From positions 124,001 through 188,000 of the forward strand of contig CAVYRD010000012.1 of NCBI GenBank assembly GCA_963770865.1: a DNA stretch of 64,000 bases, in the 5' to 3' direction. The position numbers and the translations under genes were made by a program. Source of the stretch: Miltoncostaea sp963770865. Lineage in GTDB: Bacteria; Actinomycetota; Thermoleophilia; Miltoncostaeales; Miltoncostaeaceae. The notes beneath the pieces are model-generated. The model worked only from the letters and a program-made list of their open reading frames with translations, did no database searches and was not told the DNA's origin. Below are positions 7,391 through 14,562 of the stretch, one piece after another (within the stretch, counting starts at the first letter, position 1; every line of letters starts with the position of its first letter).

Positions 7391-8611
7391 GACCGCGCTC
7401 GGCTCCGAGCGTCCCGGAGGTCCCACACGTCTCCGGGGCGGACGACGCCCTGCGGGTTGCCGCCCTCCTGGCGTCGTCTCTCATCCCCGGCGCGGCCGAG
7501 AGGGACCGCGCCGGGGTCCTGCCCCGCGAGGAGGTCGCCGCGCTCGACGCGAGCGGCCTCCTCGGCATCACCCGTGCCCGCCCGTCACGGCGGCGCCGAC
7601 GTCTCCCAGGAGGTCATGGCCGAGGTCGTCCGCCTCGTCGCGGCCGCCGACCCGTCGCTGGCCCAGATCCCCCAGGGCCACTTCCTGCAGGTCAACCTGC
7701 TGCGCCTGATGGCCGGCGAGGACGTGCAGGCTCGCCTGTTCGCCGACGTGCTGGGCGGCGGGCGGTTCGCCAGCCCCCTGGCCGAGCGCGGCGCCGACCA
7801 CGCGCAGGACCTGCGCACGCGCCTGGTGCGCCGCGACGGCCTGCTGCTCCTGCGCGGGCGCAAGTACTACTGCACCGGCGCCTCGTCGGCGCGCTGGCTG
7901 GGTGTGAGCGCCCTCACCGAGACCGGCCGCCTGGTGATGGCCCGCGTGCCGCGCGACGCTCGCGGCGTCGCCCCCGGCGAGGACTGGAGCGCGATGGGCC
8001 AGCGGGCCACGGCCAGCGGGACCACCGACTTCGACGACGTCCCGGCGGAGCACGCGCTGGTGAGCGAGTACTGGCGCCTGTTCGAGCGCCCCCAGCTGCT
8101 CGGGGCCCGCGCCCAGCTCGTGCACGCGGCGATCGAGGTGGGCATCGCCGGCGGCGCCCTGCGCGACGGTCTCGACTTCGTCCGCGCCCGCGCCCGCCCC
8201 TTCTTCGAGGCCGTCGCCGCGGGCCGCGCCCGCACCGCGGCCGAGGACCCGCAGACCACCCGCCGGGCCGGGCGCCTGGCGGGGCGGGTGCGGGCCGCCG
8301 AGGAGCTCCTTCGCTGGGCGGCCGGCGTCCTCGACGACATCGGGCCGTGGCCGGCGGACGCCGACGAGGCGGCCCAGGGATCGGTGGCCGTGGCCCAGGC
8401 CAAGGCGTTCGGCAGCGAGGTGGCCGTGGAGGTGGCGGGCGAGCTGTTCGCCATGGGCGGCGCGAGCGCCACCGACCGGCGCTGGGACCTCGACCGCCAC
8501 TGGCGCAACGCCCGCACCCACAGCGTCCACGATCCGGTCAACTGGAAGCACCACCACGTCGGGGCGTACCTGCTCTCGGGCACGGTCCCGCCCAACCACG
8601 GCCAGATCTAG
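7377..8611 (+). CDS. sfnB: SfnB family sulfur acquisition oxidoreductase, two N-terminal frameshifts
   Basis: From about 7580 the frame is clean: GGADVSQEVMAEVVRLVAAA, DPSLAQIPQGHFLQVN, FASPLAERGADHAQDL, SAMGQRATASGTTDFDDVP and DRHWRNARTHSVHDPVNW. These belong to SfnB, an acyl-CoA-dehydrogenase-fold flavoprotein of sulfone and sulfonate scavenging. The N-terminal part, RVAALLASSLIPGAAERD and VAALDASGLLGIT, lies in another frame, so indels are inferred near 7415 and 7575. The best start is ATG 7377, overlapping the end of sfnG by 14 bases. The stop overlaps the PadR stop tail to tail. Confidence 0.85.
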
Positions 8612-9276
8612 GGCGTCGCGCGCCTCGGGTGTCGGCGCGGCGCCGCGTCCGCCCGGGTGCGCGTCGCGGCGATGATCGCCAGGGCCCGCTCCTGCCGCCC
8701 GGCGGGGGAGACGTCCTCCCACGAGGCGATCTCGGAGGCCGTCCGCTCGGCCCACGCCTCGAGGTGCGACGCCAGCCCGTAGAGGAAGTCGAACGTCAGC
8801 GCGCGGACGTGGACCTCGTGCTGGAAGGGCGACTCGCCGGCGGCGTACTCGCCCGCCAGCACGTCGCCGATGCGCCGCATGGCGGCCCCGTCCTCACGGA
8901 TCCGGGCCGTGGCGCGGCGCAGCGCGTCGATGTCGCCCAGGGAGCCGAAGAAGACCCGCAGCAGGGCCTCGTACTCCATGGCGAAGCCCGCCGCCGGCGC
9001 CGTGGAGAGCCAGGCGTCGAGCGCCTGGCGGCCCGCCGGGGCGAGCGTGTAGACCGTGCGGCCGCGCCGCCCCTGGAACTCGCGCTCCGCGTCGATGAGC
9101 CCGAGGGCCACCAGGCGCTTGGCCTCGTCGTAGACGCGGCTCTCGGCGCGCGACCAGATGAAGCGGACGTTGCCGCGCATCTGCTTGGCCAGCTCGTAGG
9201 CGCTCCACGGCTGCAGCGCCAGCTCGGCCAGCAGGGCGTAGGACGTCACGGTGAGGCGCGGGGGGGTCGTTGACAT
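8608..9276 (-). CDS. PadR family transcriptional regulator
   Basis: A 222-residue PadR-type winged helix protein: SYALLAELALQPWSAYELAK, then FIWSRAESRVYDEAKRLVAL and GRRGRTVYTLAPAGRQALD, followed by a long helical C-terminal domain typical of Vir-type PadR proteins. The open frame extends upstream to 9402, but ATG 9276 matches the family start and lies just behind a TATACT box. It is divergent from the SnoaL-like gene and converges on sfnB. It probably represses itself and the 9350 gene in response to a small molecule. No ligand is suggested by the sequence. Confidence 0.88.
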   Translation of the reverse strand: MSTTPPRLTVTSYALLAELALQPWSAYELAKQMRGNVRFIWSRAESRVYDEAKRLVALGLIDAEREFQGRRGRTVYTLAPAGRQALDAWLSTAPAAGFAMEYEALLRVFFGSLGDIDALRRATARIREDGAAMRRIGDVLAGEYAAGESPFQHEVHVRALTFDFLYGLASHLEAWAERTASEIASWEDVSPAGRQERALAIIAATRTRADAAPRRHPRRATP

Positions 9277-9325
9277 TGCTCCGATCAGGAGTATACCGTC
9301 GTGTTGATAGTCCGGACAGGAGCAA
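9276..9325. promoter_or_regulatory. divergent PadR/SnoaL control region
   Basis: TATACT lies on the minus strand at 9295-9290, about 14 bases upstream of the PadR ATG, and would give a very short leader. TTGCTCC (9276-9282) and GGAGCAA (9319-9325) form an inverted repeat that brackets it, and CTCC-gatca-GGAG (9279-9291) forms a smaller one. These are candidate PadR sites, inferred from position only. Confidence 0.35.
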
Positions 9326-9349
9326 CAGCCAGACCAGCGAGGAGGACCG

Positions 9350-9781
9350 ATGACCCCGGACGCGATCCGCCAGACGGCGCGCGACGCGATCGCCGCCTTC
9401 AACGACCCGGCGCGGCGCGACGAGTACTTCGCGACGCTCTACGACGACGACGTCGTGCTGCACGGCTACACGCCCGCTCCCCTTGCGGGTAGGCCCGCCG
9501 TGCGGGCCTTCTACGACGCGATCTTCGCGGCGTTCCCCGACTGCCGGGTGGACACCCGGGACCTCTTCGTGGAGGGCGACCACCTGACGTGGCGGTTCGG
9601 CTTCTCCGGCACCCACGAGGGCGACTTCATGGGCGTGCCGGCGAGCGGGCGGCCCTTCGACATCGACGGCATCACGATCCTGCGCTTCGGCGACAGGCGC
9701 TGCGTGGAGCGCTGGTCGGTGGCCGACTTCCTGACGCTGATGATGCAGATCGGGGCTCTGCCGGCCCCCGCCTCCGCGTGA
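9350..9781 (+). CDS. SnoaL-like polyketide cyclase/ester cyclase family protein
   Basis: A 143-residue alpha+beta-barrel protein: AIAAFNDPARRDEYFATLYD, VLHGYTPAPLAGRPAVRAFY, FAAFPDCRVDTRDLFVEGD, then WRFGFSGTHEGDFMGVPASG. This is the SnoaL/DUF1486 pattern. Such proteins isomerise, hydrolyse or cyclise small molecules, and the substrate cannot be read from sequence. GAGGAGG six bases before the ATG is a strong ribosome site. It is divergent from the PadR gene, which likely controls it. Its stop is one base from that of the convergent GNAT gene. Confidence 0.85.
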   Translation: MTPDAIRQTARDAIAAFNDPARRDEYFATLYDDDVVLHGYTPAPLAGRPAVRAFYDAIFAAFPDCRVDTRDLFVEGDHLTWRFGFSGTHEGDFMGVPASGRPFDIDGITILRFGDRRCVERWSVADFLTLMMQIGALPAPASA

Positions 9782-9782
9782 G

Positions 9783-10289
9783 CTACGCGCCGAGCGCCCA
9801 GGCGTAGTCCTCGGGGGAGAACTCCGGCTGGGCGCCCGCCAGGCGGATCGTCATCGGCTGGTGGGTGGCGCCGCGGTATTCGCCGGGCTCCCCCTGCCGG
9901 CTCCAGCCGAGGCGGCGGAAGAACGGCACGTTGGGCTTCTGGATCAGCGCGACCATCCGCGTGCCGCCGGCCGCGCCCGCGGTCTCCACGGCGAACCGCA
10001 CCAGCGGCGCACCCACGCCGAGGGTGCGCGCGCCCGGCAGCACGGCGAGGCGGTCGCCCTTCCAGAGACCCGCCTCATCCAAGGGGTAGAGCCGCACGGC
10101 GCCGACGACGCTGCCGCCGATCGACGCGACCACCTTGGTGGCGCCGTCGTCCCACGCGTCGCGGTCGGAGCCCTCGAAGATGCCCTGCTCGCGGACGAAC
10201 ACGGCCTCGCGCACCGCGTGGTGGGCGGCGAGGTCGTCGGCGCTCCACGCCACCCGGACCTGGACGAGGTTCCGGGAGCAGAGCTCCAT
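9783..10289 (-). CDS. nitrogen-starvation GNAT N-acetyltransferase (MSMEG_0567/Sll0786, NitE type)
   Basis: A 168-residue GNAT-fold protein. VFVREQGIFEGSDRDAWDDG near the N-terminus and VVGAVRLYPLDEAGLWKGDR, LGVGAPLVRFAVE in the acetyl-CoA site and QKPNVPFFRRLGW near the end fit the family found in Nit1C clusters. It presumably acetylates a small molecule made by the neighbouring enzymes; the acceptor is unknown. Its ATG overlaps the stop of the radical SAM gene (TGATG), so the two are translationally coupled. It is the last gene of the minus-strand operon 13470-9783. Confidence 0.88.
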   Translation of the reverse strand: MELCSRNLVQVRVAWSADDLAAHHAVREAVFVREQGIFEGSDRDAWDDGATKVVASIGGSVVGAVRLYPLDEAGLWKGDRLAVLPGARTLGVGAPLVRFAVETAGAAGGTRMVALIQKPNVPFFRRLGWSRQGEPGEYRGATHQPMTIRLAGAQPEFSPEDYAWALGA

Positions 10290-11446
10290 CAGGCGGACAC
10301 CGGGACCGACTGGCCGTCGCGGCCGCCGCCGAAGGCGCGCTCGAAGGTGCTGAGCGCCGAGCAGGCCTGGCACCGCACGCAGCCGGCGCGCGTGTCCTGG
10401 CTCAGCATCTCGGCGTCGGCCAGCAGCGGGGCCACCTGCTCGTACACCTCGCGCATGTAGCCCACCGAGGGCGGCTCGCGGTCGGCGGCGATGCTGCCCG
10501 GTGAGGGCCGCAGGGGCACCACGAAGGGGTAGACGCCGCGGTCGATCGCCGCGCGGCAGCCCTCCATGACCGACTCGGCCGACTCGCCGAGGCCGAGGAT
10601 GAAGTAGGTCGAGACCTGCCCGCGCCCGAACACCTCGACGGCCGCCTCCCAGGCGCGCAGGTAGAGCTCGCGGCCCTGGGCGTGCTTGCCCGGCGCCACG
10701 ACGCGCAGCACGTCCTCGTCCCACACCTCCAGGTGCAGGCCGAGCGACTCGACGCCGCTGCGCTTGAGCTCGCCGAACCAGGAGAAGTCCTGCGGCGGCT
10801 CGAGCTGCACCTGCACCGGCAGGCCGCTCGCGTCGCGGACCGCCGCGGCGCAGCGGGCCATGTAGGAGGCGCCGCGGTCGTCGCGGTTGGGGGTGCCGGT
10901 GGTGAGCGTGACGTCCTTGGCCCCGTCGAGGCGTGCGGCGGCCTCGGCCACCTCGGCCAGCAGCTCGGGCGTCTTGACCGGGATCGTGCGGCCTCCGGCG
11001 AGGCTGGTGCCGATGGCGCAGAAGTGGCACTGATCGTCGGTGCCCCAGTAGACGCAGCGCTGGAAGACCGTGGACGCGAGGCTGTCCAGGTGCATCAGGG
11101 CGATCTTCCAGTAGGGGACCCCGTCCTTCGTCTCGAGGTCGTAGATCTTCGGCCGCGGGTGCATGTGCACCGGCCCGATCTCGACGCCGTCGCGGGTCAG
11201 GACCCCCGCGCGCCCGGAGCTGTGCATCACCAGCTCGTAGGGCGAGCGCGACACGTAGTCGCCGTGCACCGGCACCGTGAGCGGCGCGCCATCGATCCAG
11301 ATGAAGCCGGCGTCGGACGGCCCCGCGCCCCCGGCCCGGGTCGCGCCCGGCCCCTCGGGGACGCGCGTGCGCACGCCCATCGACTGCAGCTCGACGGCGA
11401 GGTGCTTCAGGTCGAAGCCGCTCGCCACGGCGTCCACCGGGCTCAC
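10289..11446 (-). CDS. radical SAM protein, MSMEG_0568/NitD family, with extra C-terminal cysteine cluster
   Basis: A 385-residue protein starting at GTG 11446, which overlaps the previous stop. The iron-sulfur site is CVYWGTDDQCHFC (residues 131-143), a CX8CX2C arrangement rather than CX3CX2C. LTTGTPNRDDRGASYM and STYFILGLGESAESVM are barrel motifs. Near the end CVRCQAC (about residues 356-362) is a second cysteine set, possibly for an auxiliary cluster. The first 110 residues form a family-specific N-terminal domain. Relatives belong to the nitrogen-starvation Nit1C cluster; the reaction is unknown. The operon partners are the amidohydrolase upstream and the GNAT gene downstream. Confidence 0.9.
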   Translation of the reverse strand: MSPVDAVASGFDLKHLAVELQSMGVRTRVPEGPGATRAGGAGPSDAGFIWIDGAPLTVPVHGDYVSRSPYELVMHSSGRAGVLTRDGVEIGPVHMHPRPKIYDLETKDGVPYWKIALMHLDSLASTVFQRCVYWGTDDQCHFCAIGTSLAGGRTIPVKTPELLAEVAEAAARLDGAKDVTLTTGTPNRDDRGASYMARCAAAVRDASGLPVQVQLEPPQDFSWFGELKRSGVESLGLHLEVWDEDVLRVVAPGKHAQGRELYLRAWEAAVEVFGRGQVSTYFILGLGESAESVMEGCRAAIDRGVYPFVVPLRPSPGSIAADREPPSVGYMREVYEQVAPLLADAEMLSQDTRAGCVRCQACSALSTFERAFGGGRDGQSVPVSA

Positions 11447-12306
11447 CAGTGCTTCTCGTGCAGCTTCTCGAAGTTCTCCCGGAAGACCATCCGCTTGAGC
11501 TCCTCGGAGACCGGCGCGCCCTCGATCTTCCAGTACTCGCCCATGAAGTCGGACCAGGGCTCGTCGGAGCCGAAGAGCACGCGGTCGCCCCCGATCCCCT
11601 GCTTCTCGATCTCCACGAGGAGCCAGCGGGCGCCGAAGCCGATCGCCCACGAGGTGTCGGTGTAGACCTTGTAGCCGTCCTTCACCCACTGCAGGAACTT
11701 CGGCACCAGCTTGATGTGGCCGCTGACGCCTCCGCCGAAGTGGACGAGGTGGATCTTGCAGCGCTTCCCGTAGGCCTCGACCATCGGGATGAAGTTGTTG
11801 ATGTCGCTGTTGCCGCCGGCCGACGTGTGGAAGTGGAAGACGTAGTCGTGCTTCTCGCAGGCGTCGAAGCACATGTCGGCGAGTTCCTTGGTCTCCTCGT
11901 CCCACTCGTCGGGGTTCGGGTTGCCGCCGAGCAGGAACGTCGTCTTGAGGCCGATGATCCCGGCCTCGCCGCAGTGCTTGAGCGCCTCGAGGGTGTGCTC
12001 GCGATCGCGCGGCAGGAACGACACCCACAGCAGGCCTCGGACGCGGTCGCTCGAGGTCGCGGCCTCCATCACGATCGGGTTCAGCGAAAAGGGCTGCTCG
12101 GGCTTCGGGATGCCGTAGTTGGACATGCACAGGCTGCGCTCGACCCCGTACTTGTCCATGTGCTTGATGAAGTCCTTGGCCCGGGGGAAGTCGTAGACGA
12201 TCGGCTTCACCGGGTAGTCGATGCCGTAGAAGGGCCAGGCCTCGATCTCGCCGATGTGGGCGTGGCCGTCGATCACGTTGCGCTTGATTCCGTCCGGCAA
12301 GGACAT
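11443..12306 (-). CDS. amidohydrolase 2 family metal-dependent hydrolase
   Basis: A 287-residue TIM-barrel amidohydrolase of the PF04909 type. The HxH metal motif is VIDGHAHIGE (His15, His17); IIGLKTTFLLGGNPNPDEWD, YVFHFHTSAGGNSDINNF, IHLVHFGGG and LFGSDEPWSDFMGEYW supply the later barrel-strand ligands. Such enzymes hydrolyse or decarboxylate small acids and amides. Here it stands between the radical SAM gene and an unknown gene, in the operon where Nit1C clusters usually carry a nitrilase; no nitrilase is visible. It may therefore handle a related C-N substrate (inference). The stop overlaps the radical SAM start (GTGA). Confidence 0.88.
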   Translation of the reverse strand: MSLPDGIKRNVIDGHAHIGEIEAWPFYGIDYPVKPIVYDFPRAKDFIKHMDKYGVERSLCMSNYGIPKPEQPFSLNPIVMEAATSSDRVRGLLWVSFLPRDREHTLEALKHCGEAGIIGLKTTFLLGGNPNPDEWDEETKELADMCFDACEKHDYVFHFHTSAGGNSDINNFIPMVEAYGKRCKIHLVHFGGGVSGHIKLVPKFLQWVKDGYKVYTDTSWAIGFGARWLLVEIEKQGIGGDRVLFGSDEPWSDFMGEYWKIEGAPVSEELKRMVFRENFEKLHEKHW

Positions 12307-12323
12307 CTCGGTGCTCCCGTCGT

Positions 12324-12950
12324 TCAGCTGTTCAGGAGGGACTCGCGGAGCGCCGCGGCCGCCGCGCGCCACTCGTCGGGGTCGGTGAACTCCCGGCGGG
12401 GGGCGAGGGCCTCGTCGGCGGTCGCCTCCCCGGTCTCCGGGTCGAGCGCGATGGCCTCGACGGCGAAGCGGGGCATCATTGTGTCGGGGTCCATCAGGGT
12501 GGAGACGGCCACGGCGCGGCCGCTGGAGAGCGACATCTCGACGCGGCGGTAGGGCGGCCAGAGCTCCTGCTCGCCCTCGCGCCAGATGACGGCCGTCCGC
12601 TCGCCGGCCGCGCGGGCGCGGCGGATCGCGGTCTCGGTGCGCTCGGCGGACGCCCGCACCGCGAGCTCGCGGGCCCGCATCGCGTAGGCGGCCTCGCGCA
12701 CCAGGTCGAAGTCGATCTCCGGCGACAGGTCGTCGCGCGGCACGCCCGCCACACGGAGCTCCTCGTCGCGGTCCGCGGTGGTGAACGTGATCACCAGCGC
12801 GTCGAGGTCGGGCACGGTCCCGAGGTGGTCGGCGACCGAGCGGACGACGACGGCCACGGCCTGGTACAGGTCGGGCCGGACGGTGGCGACCGGGTAGAGG
12901 CGCTCCTCTCCCAGCCGCCACCGTCGCAGGACGTCGTCGCGCTCGCTCAC
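12324..12950 (-). CDS. hypothetical protein in the nitrogen-starvation operon
   Basis: A 208-residue acidic, soluble, alpha/beta protein that I do not recognise. It starts MSERDDVLRRWRLGEERLYP and contains LDALVITFTTADRDEELRVA, a helical segment AYAMRARELAVRASAERTE and RTAVIWREGEQELWPPYRRV. There is no signal peptide, membrane segment or obvious catalytic motif. It lies 17 bp upstream of the amidohydrolase and 28 bp downstream of the MSMEG_0572-like gene, all on the same strand, so it is very probably co-transcribed and part of the same pathway. Confidence 0.75.
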   Translation of the reverse strand: MSERDDVLRRWRLGEERLYPVATVRPDLYQAVAVVVRSVADHLGTVPDLDALVITFTTADRDEELRVAGVPRDDLSPEIDFDLVREAAYAMRARELAVRASAERTETAIRRARAAGERTAVIWREGEQELWPPYRRVEMSLSSGRAVAVSTLMDPDTMMPRFAVEAIALDPETGEATADEALAPRREFTDPDEWRAAAAALRESLLNS

Positions 12951-12978
12951 CGCCGTCCTCGGGGCCGCTCTCGGGTCC

Positions 12979-13470
12979 CTAGACCGTCCAGGTGTTGAGC
13001 TGGAAGGCCTTGTTCCGCCAGGCGGTCAGGGCCGAGTCGAGGACGTCGAGCGGGTTGAACGCGGTGACGCCCGGGATCAGGTCGTCCTCGCGGAACCCGT
13101 ACAGGGCGCCCATGGCGAAGCGGCACGCGTAGATCGTCGCGCCCTCGGCCAGCAGCGTCTTGAGCTGGTTGTTGATGGCCATGTGGCCCGGGAAGGCCTC
13201 CTGGCCGACGGCCGGGTAACCGCGGGTGCCCGACGCCATCAGCACGCCCGGCCCGTAGAGCACCAGGCTCACCTTGAAGCCCTTCCGCCCGAGCCGCGTC
13301 GCGGTGAGCAGGTTGACGAGTCCCACCGAGCCCTCGTAGGGCACGGTGTGCATGAAGATCCATGCCTCCTCGCCAGGCTCGGCCTTGATGTCGGGGAAGA
13401 CCTTCTCCGCGACGTCGTAGAGCTCCTGGCCGGCCTCGGGCTTCATTCCCTCGATCTTCGCCACGCTCAT
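12979..13470 (-). CDS. MSMEG_0572/Sll0783 family nitrogen starvation response protein (NitB type)
   Basis: A 163-residue protein with the hallmarks of this family: EEAWIFMHTVPYEGSVGLVN, LLTATRLGRKGFKVSLVLYG, PGVLMASGTRGYPAVGQEAF, IYACRFAMGALYGFREDDLI and the C-terminus LNTWTV. The fold is DsrE-like, and the conserved Cys in YACRFA could be functional. Relatives are induced by nitrogen starvation and are the first gene of Nit1C operons, as here. ATG 13470 lies too close to GGAGGA; the GTG at 13464 has ideal spacing and may be the real start. The gene is divergent from carbamate kinase. Confidence 0.92.
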   Translation of the reverse strand: MSVAKIEGMKPEAGQELYDVAEKVFPDIKAEPGEEAWIFMHTVPYEGSVGLVNLLTATRLGRKGFKVSLVLYGPGVLMASGTRGYPAVGQEAFPGHMAINNQLKTLLAEGATIYACRFAMGALYGFREDDLIPGVTAFNPLDVLDSALTAWRNKAFQLNTWTV

Positions 13471-13502
13471 TCCTCCATCTGGGCACGGGGCGTCGAGCTC
13501 GG

Positions 13503-13517
13503 GTCCGACGCTCGGAC
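13503..13517. promoter_or_regulatory. inverted repeat in the divergent nit/arcC region
   Basis: GTCCGA-CGC-TCGGAC is a perfect 6-bp-arm palindrome 33 bp upstream of the MSMEG_0572-like start. A further TCGGAC half-site occurs at 13594-13599 (in gcatcggacc) before carbamate kinase. The 156-bp divergent region probably serves both operons, and a shared regulator is inferred. Confidence 0.4.
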
Positions 13518-13626
13518 ACCGCCGGGGGATATGGAAGGTAGGATCCTCCCTGCGCGAGGGGCCCGGCGCAACCTCCCGGTGGAAGATTCCGCATCGGACC
13601 TGTTTGGTGCCCGAGGAGGTGGCGAG

Positions 13627-14562
13627 GTGGTGGAGACCGTGGTGCTGGCGATCGGCGGCAACGCCCTCGCCCCCGCCGGGCTCGGCGACTTCGCCGACCA
13701 GGAGGAGCGCGCCCGGGGCGTGGCCGCCGCCGCCGTGGAGATCGTCGCCTCCGGCCGGAGGCTGCTGGTCGTCCACGGCAACGGCCCCCAGGTCGGGGCG
13801 CTCGCGATGGCGCAGGAGGCGGTGAGCCGGGAGGTCCCGCCGCAGCCGCTGTTCGTGCTCGGGGCCATGACCCAGGGCCAGCTCGGCTACCTGCTGGCGC
13901 AGTCGATCGGCGACGCGCTGGACCGCGCCGGCCGCCCCCGCACCGTGGCCGCCGTCATGACCCAGGTCGTCGTGGACACGGACGATCCGGCCTTCGGGAC
14001 GCCCACCAAGCCGATCGGCCCGTTCTTCTCCCAGGGCCGCGCCAGCCGCCTCGCCGACGCGCGCGGGTGGCAGGTGGCCGAGGACTCGGGGCGCGGGTGG
14101 CGGCGCGTCGTGGCGTCGCCGGAGCCGATCGAGGTGGTCGAGGCCGGGGAGATCGCCGGCCTCCTCGACGCCGGCGAGGTGGTCGTGGCGTGCGGAGGCG
14201 GCGGGGTCCCGGTGGCGCGGGTGGACGGCGAGCTGGTGGGCGTGGACGCGGTCATCGACAAGGACTTCGCCGCGGCGCTGGTCGGCCGGCTGGTGGGCGC
14301 GACCACGCTGCTGCTGGTGACCGGGGTGGAGCGCGTGATGCTCGACTTCGGCACGCCGGACGTCCGCGAGGTCGAGCGCATGAGCGTCGCCGAGGCGCGC
14401 GCCCATCTGGCCGACGGACAGTTCCCGCCCGGCAGCATGGGCCCGAAGATCCAGGCCGCCGCGCAGTTCGTGGAAGGCGGGGGCCACGCCGCGATCGTGA
14501 CCTCGCTGGAGCACATCGGCGAGGCCGTGGCCGGCCGTGCCGGGACGCTGGTCACCGCGTGA
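13627..14562 (+). CDS. arcC: carbamate kinase
   Basis: A 311-residue amino-acid-kinase-fold protein. It opens VVLAIGGNALAPAG, then LLVVHGNGPQVGALAMAQEA, AAVMTQVVVDTDDPAF, PTKPIGPFFS, VVACGGGGVPVA, VDAVIDKDFAAALVG and GSMGPKIQAA. All are carbamate kinase signatures. The enzyme makes ATP from carbamoyl phosphate, releasing ammonia and CO2. GAGGAGG at 13612-13618 points to GTG 13627 (or 13630) as the start. The neighbours FdrA (18517) and DUF2877 (23678) are the genes that accompany carbamate kinase in E. coli oxamate/allantoin fermentation, so a catabolic, ATP- and ammonia-yielding role is likely. It overlaps the next gene (GTGA). Confidence 0.93.
   Translation: MVETVVLAIGGNALAPAGLGDFADQEERARGVAAAAVEIVASGRRLLVVHGNGPQVGALAMAQEAVSREVPPQPLFVLGAMTQGQLGYLLAQSIGDALDRAGRPRTVAAVMTQVVVDTDDPAFGTPTKPIGPFFSQGRASRLADARGWQVAEDSGRGWRRVVASPEPIEVVEAGEIAGLLDAGEVVVACGGGGVPVARVDGELVGVDAVIDKDFAAALVGRLVGATTLLLVTGVERVMLDFGTPDVREVERMSVAEARAHLADGQFPPGSMGPKIQAAAQFVEGGGHAAIVTSLEHIGEAVAGRAGTLVTA

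Noticed and set aside
5713..9273. A 1186-codon + strand frame across sfnG, sfnB and padR
   Set aside because: Arg/Pro/Gly/Ala-rich composition without domains, overlapping three well-supported genes in other frames.
13604..13825. An alternative start frame before carbamate kinase
   Set aside because: It is out of frame with the conserved kinase motifs and rich in Arg, Pro and Ser.
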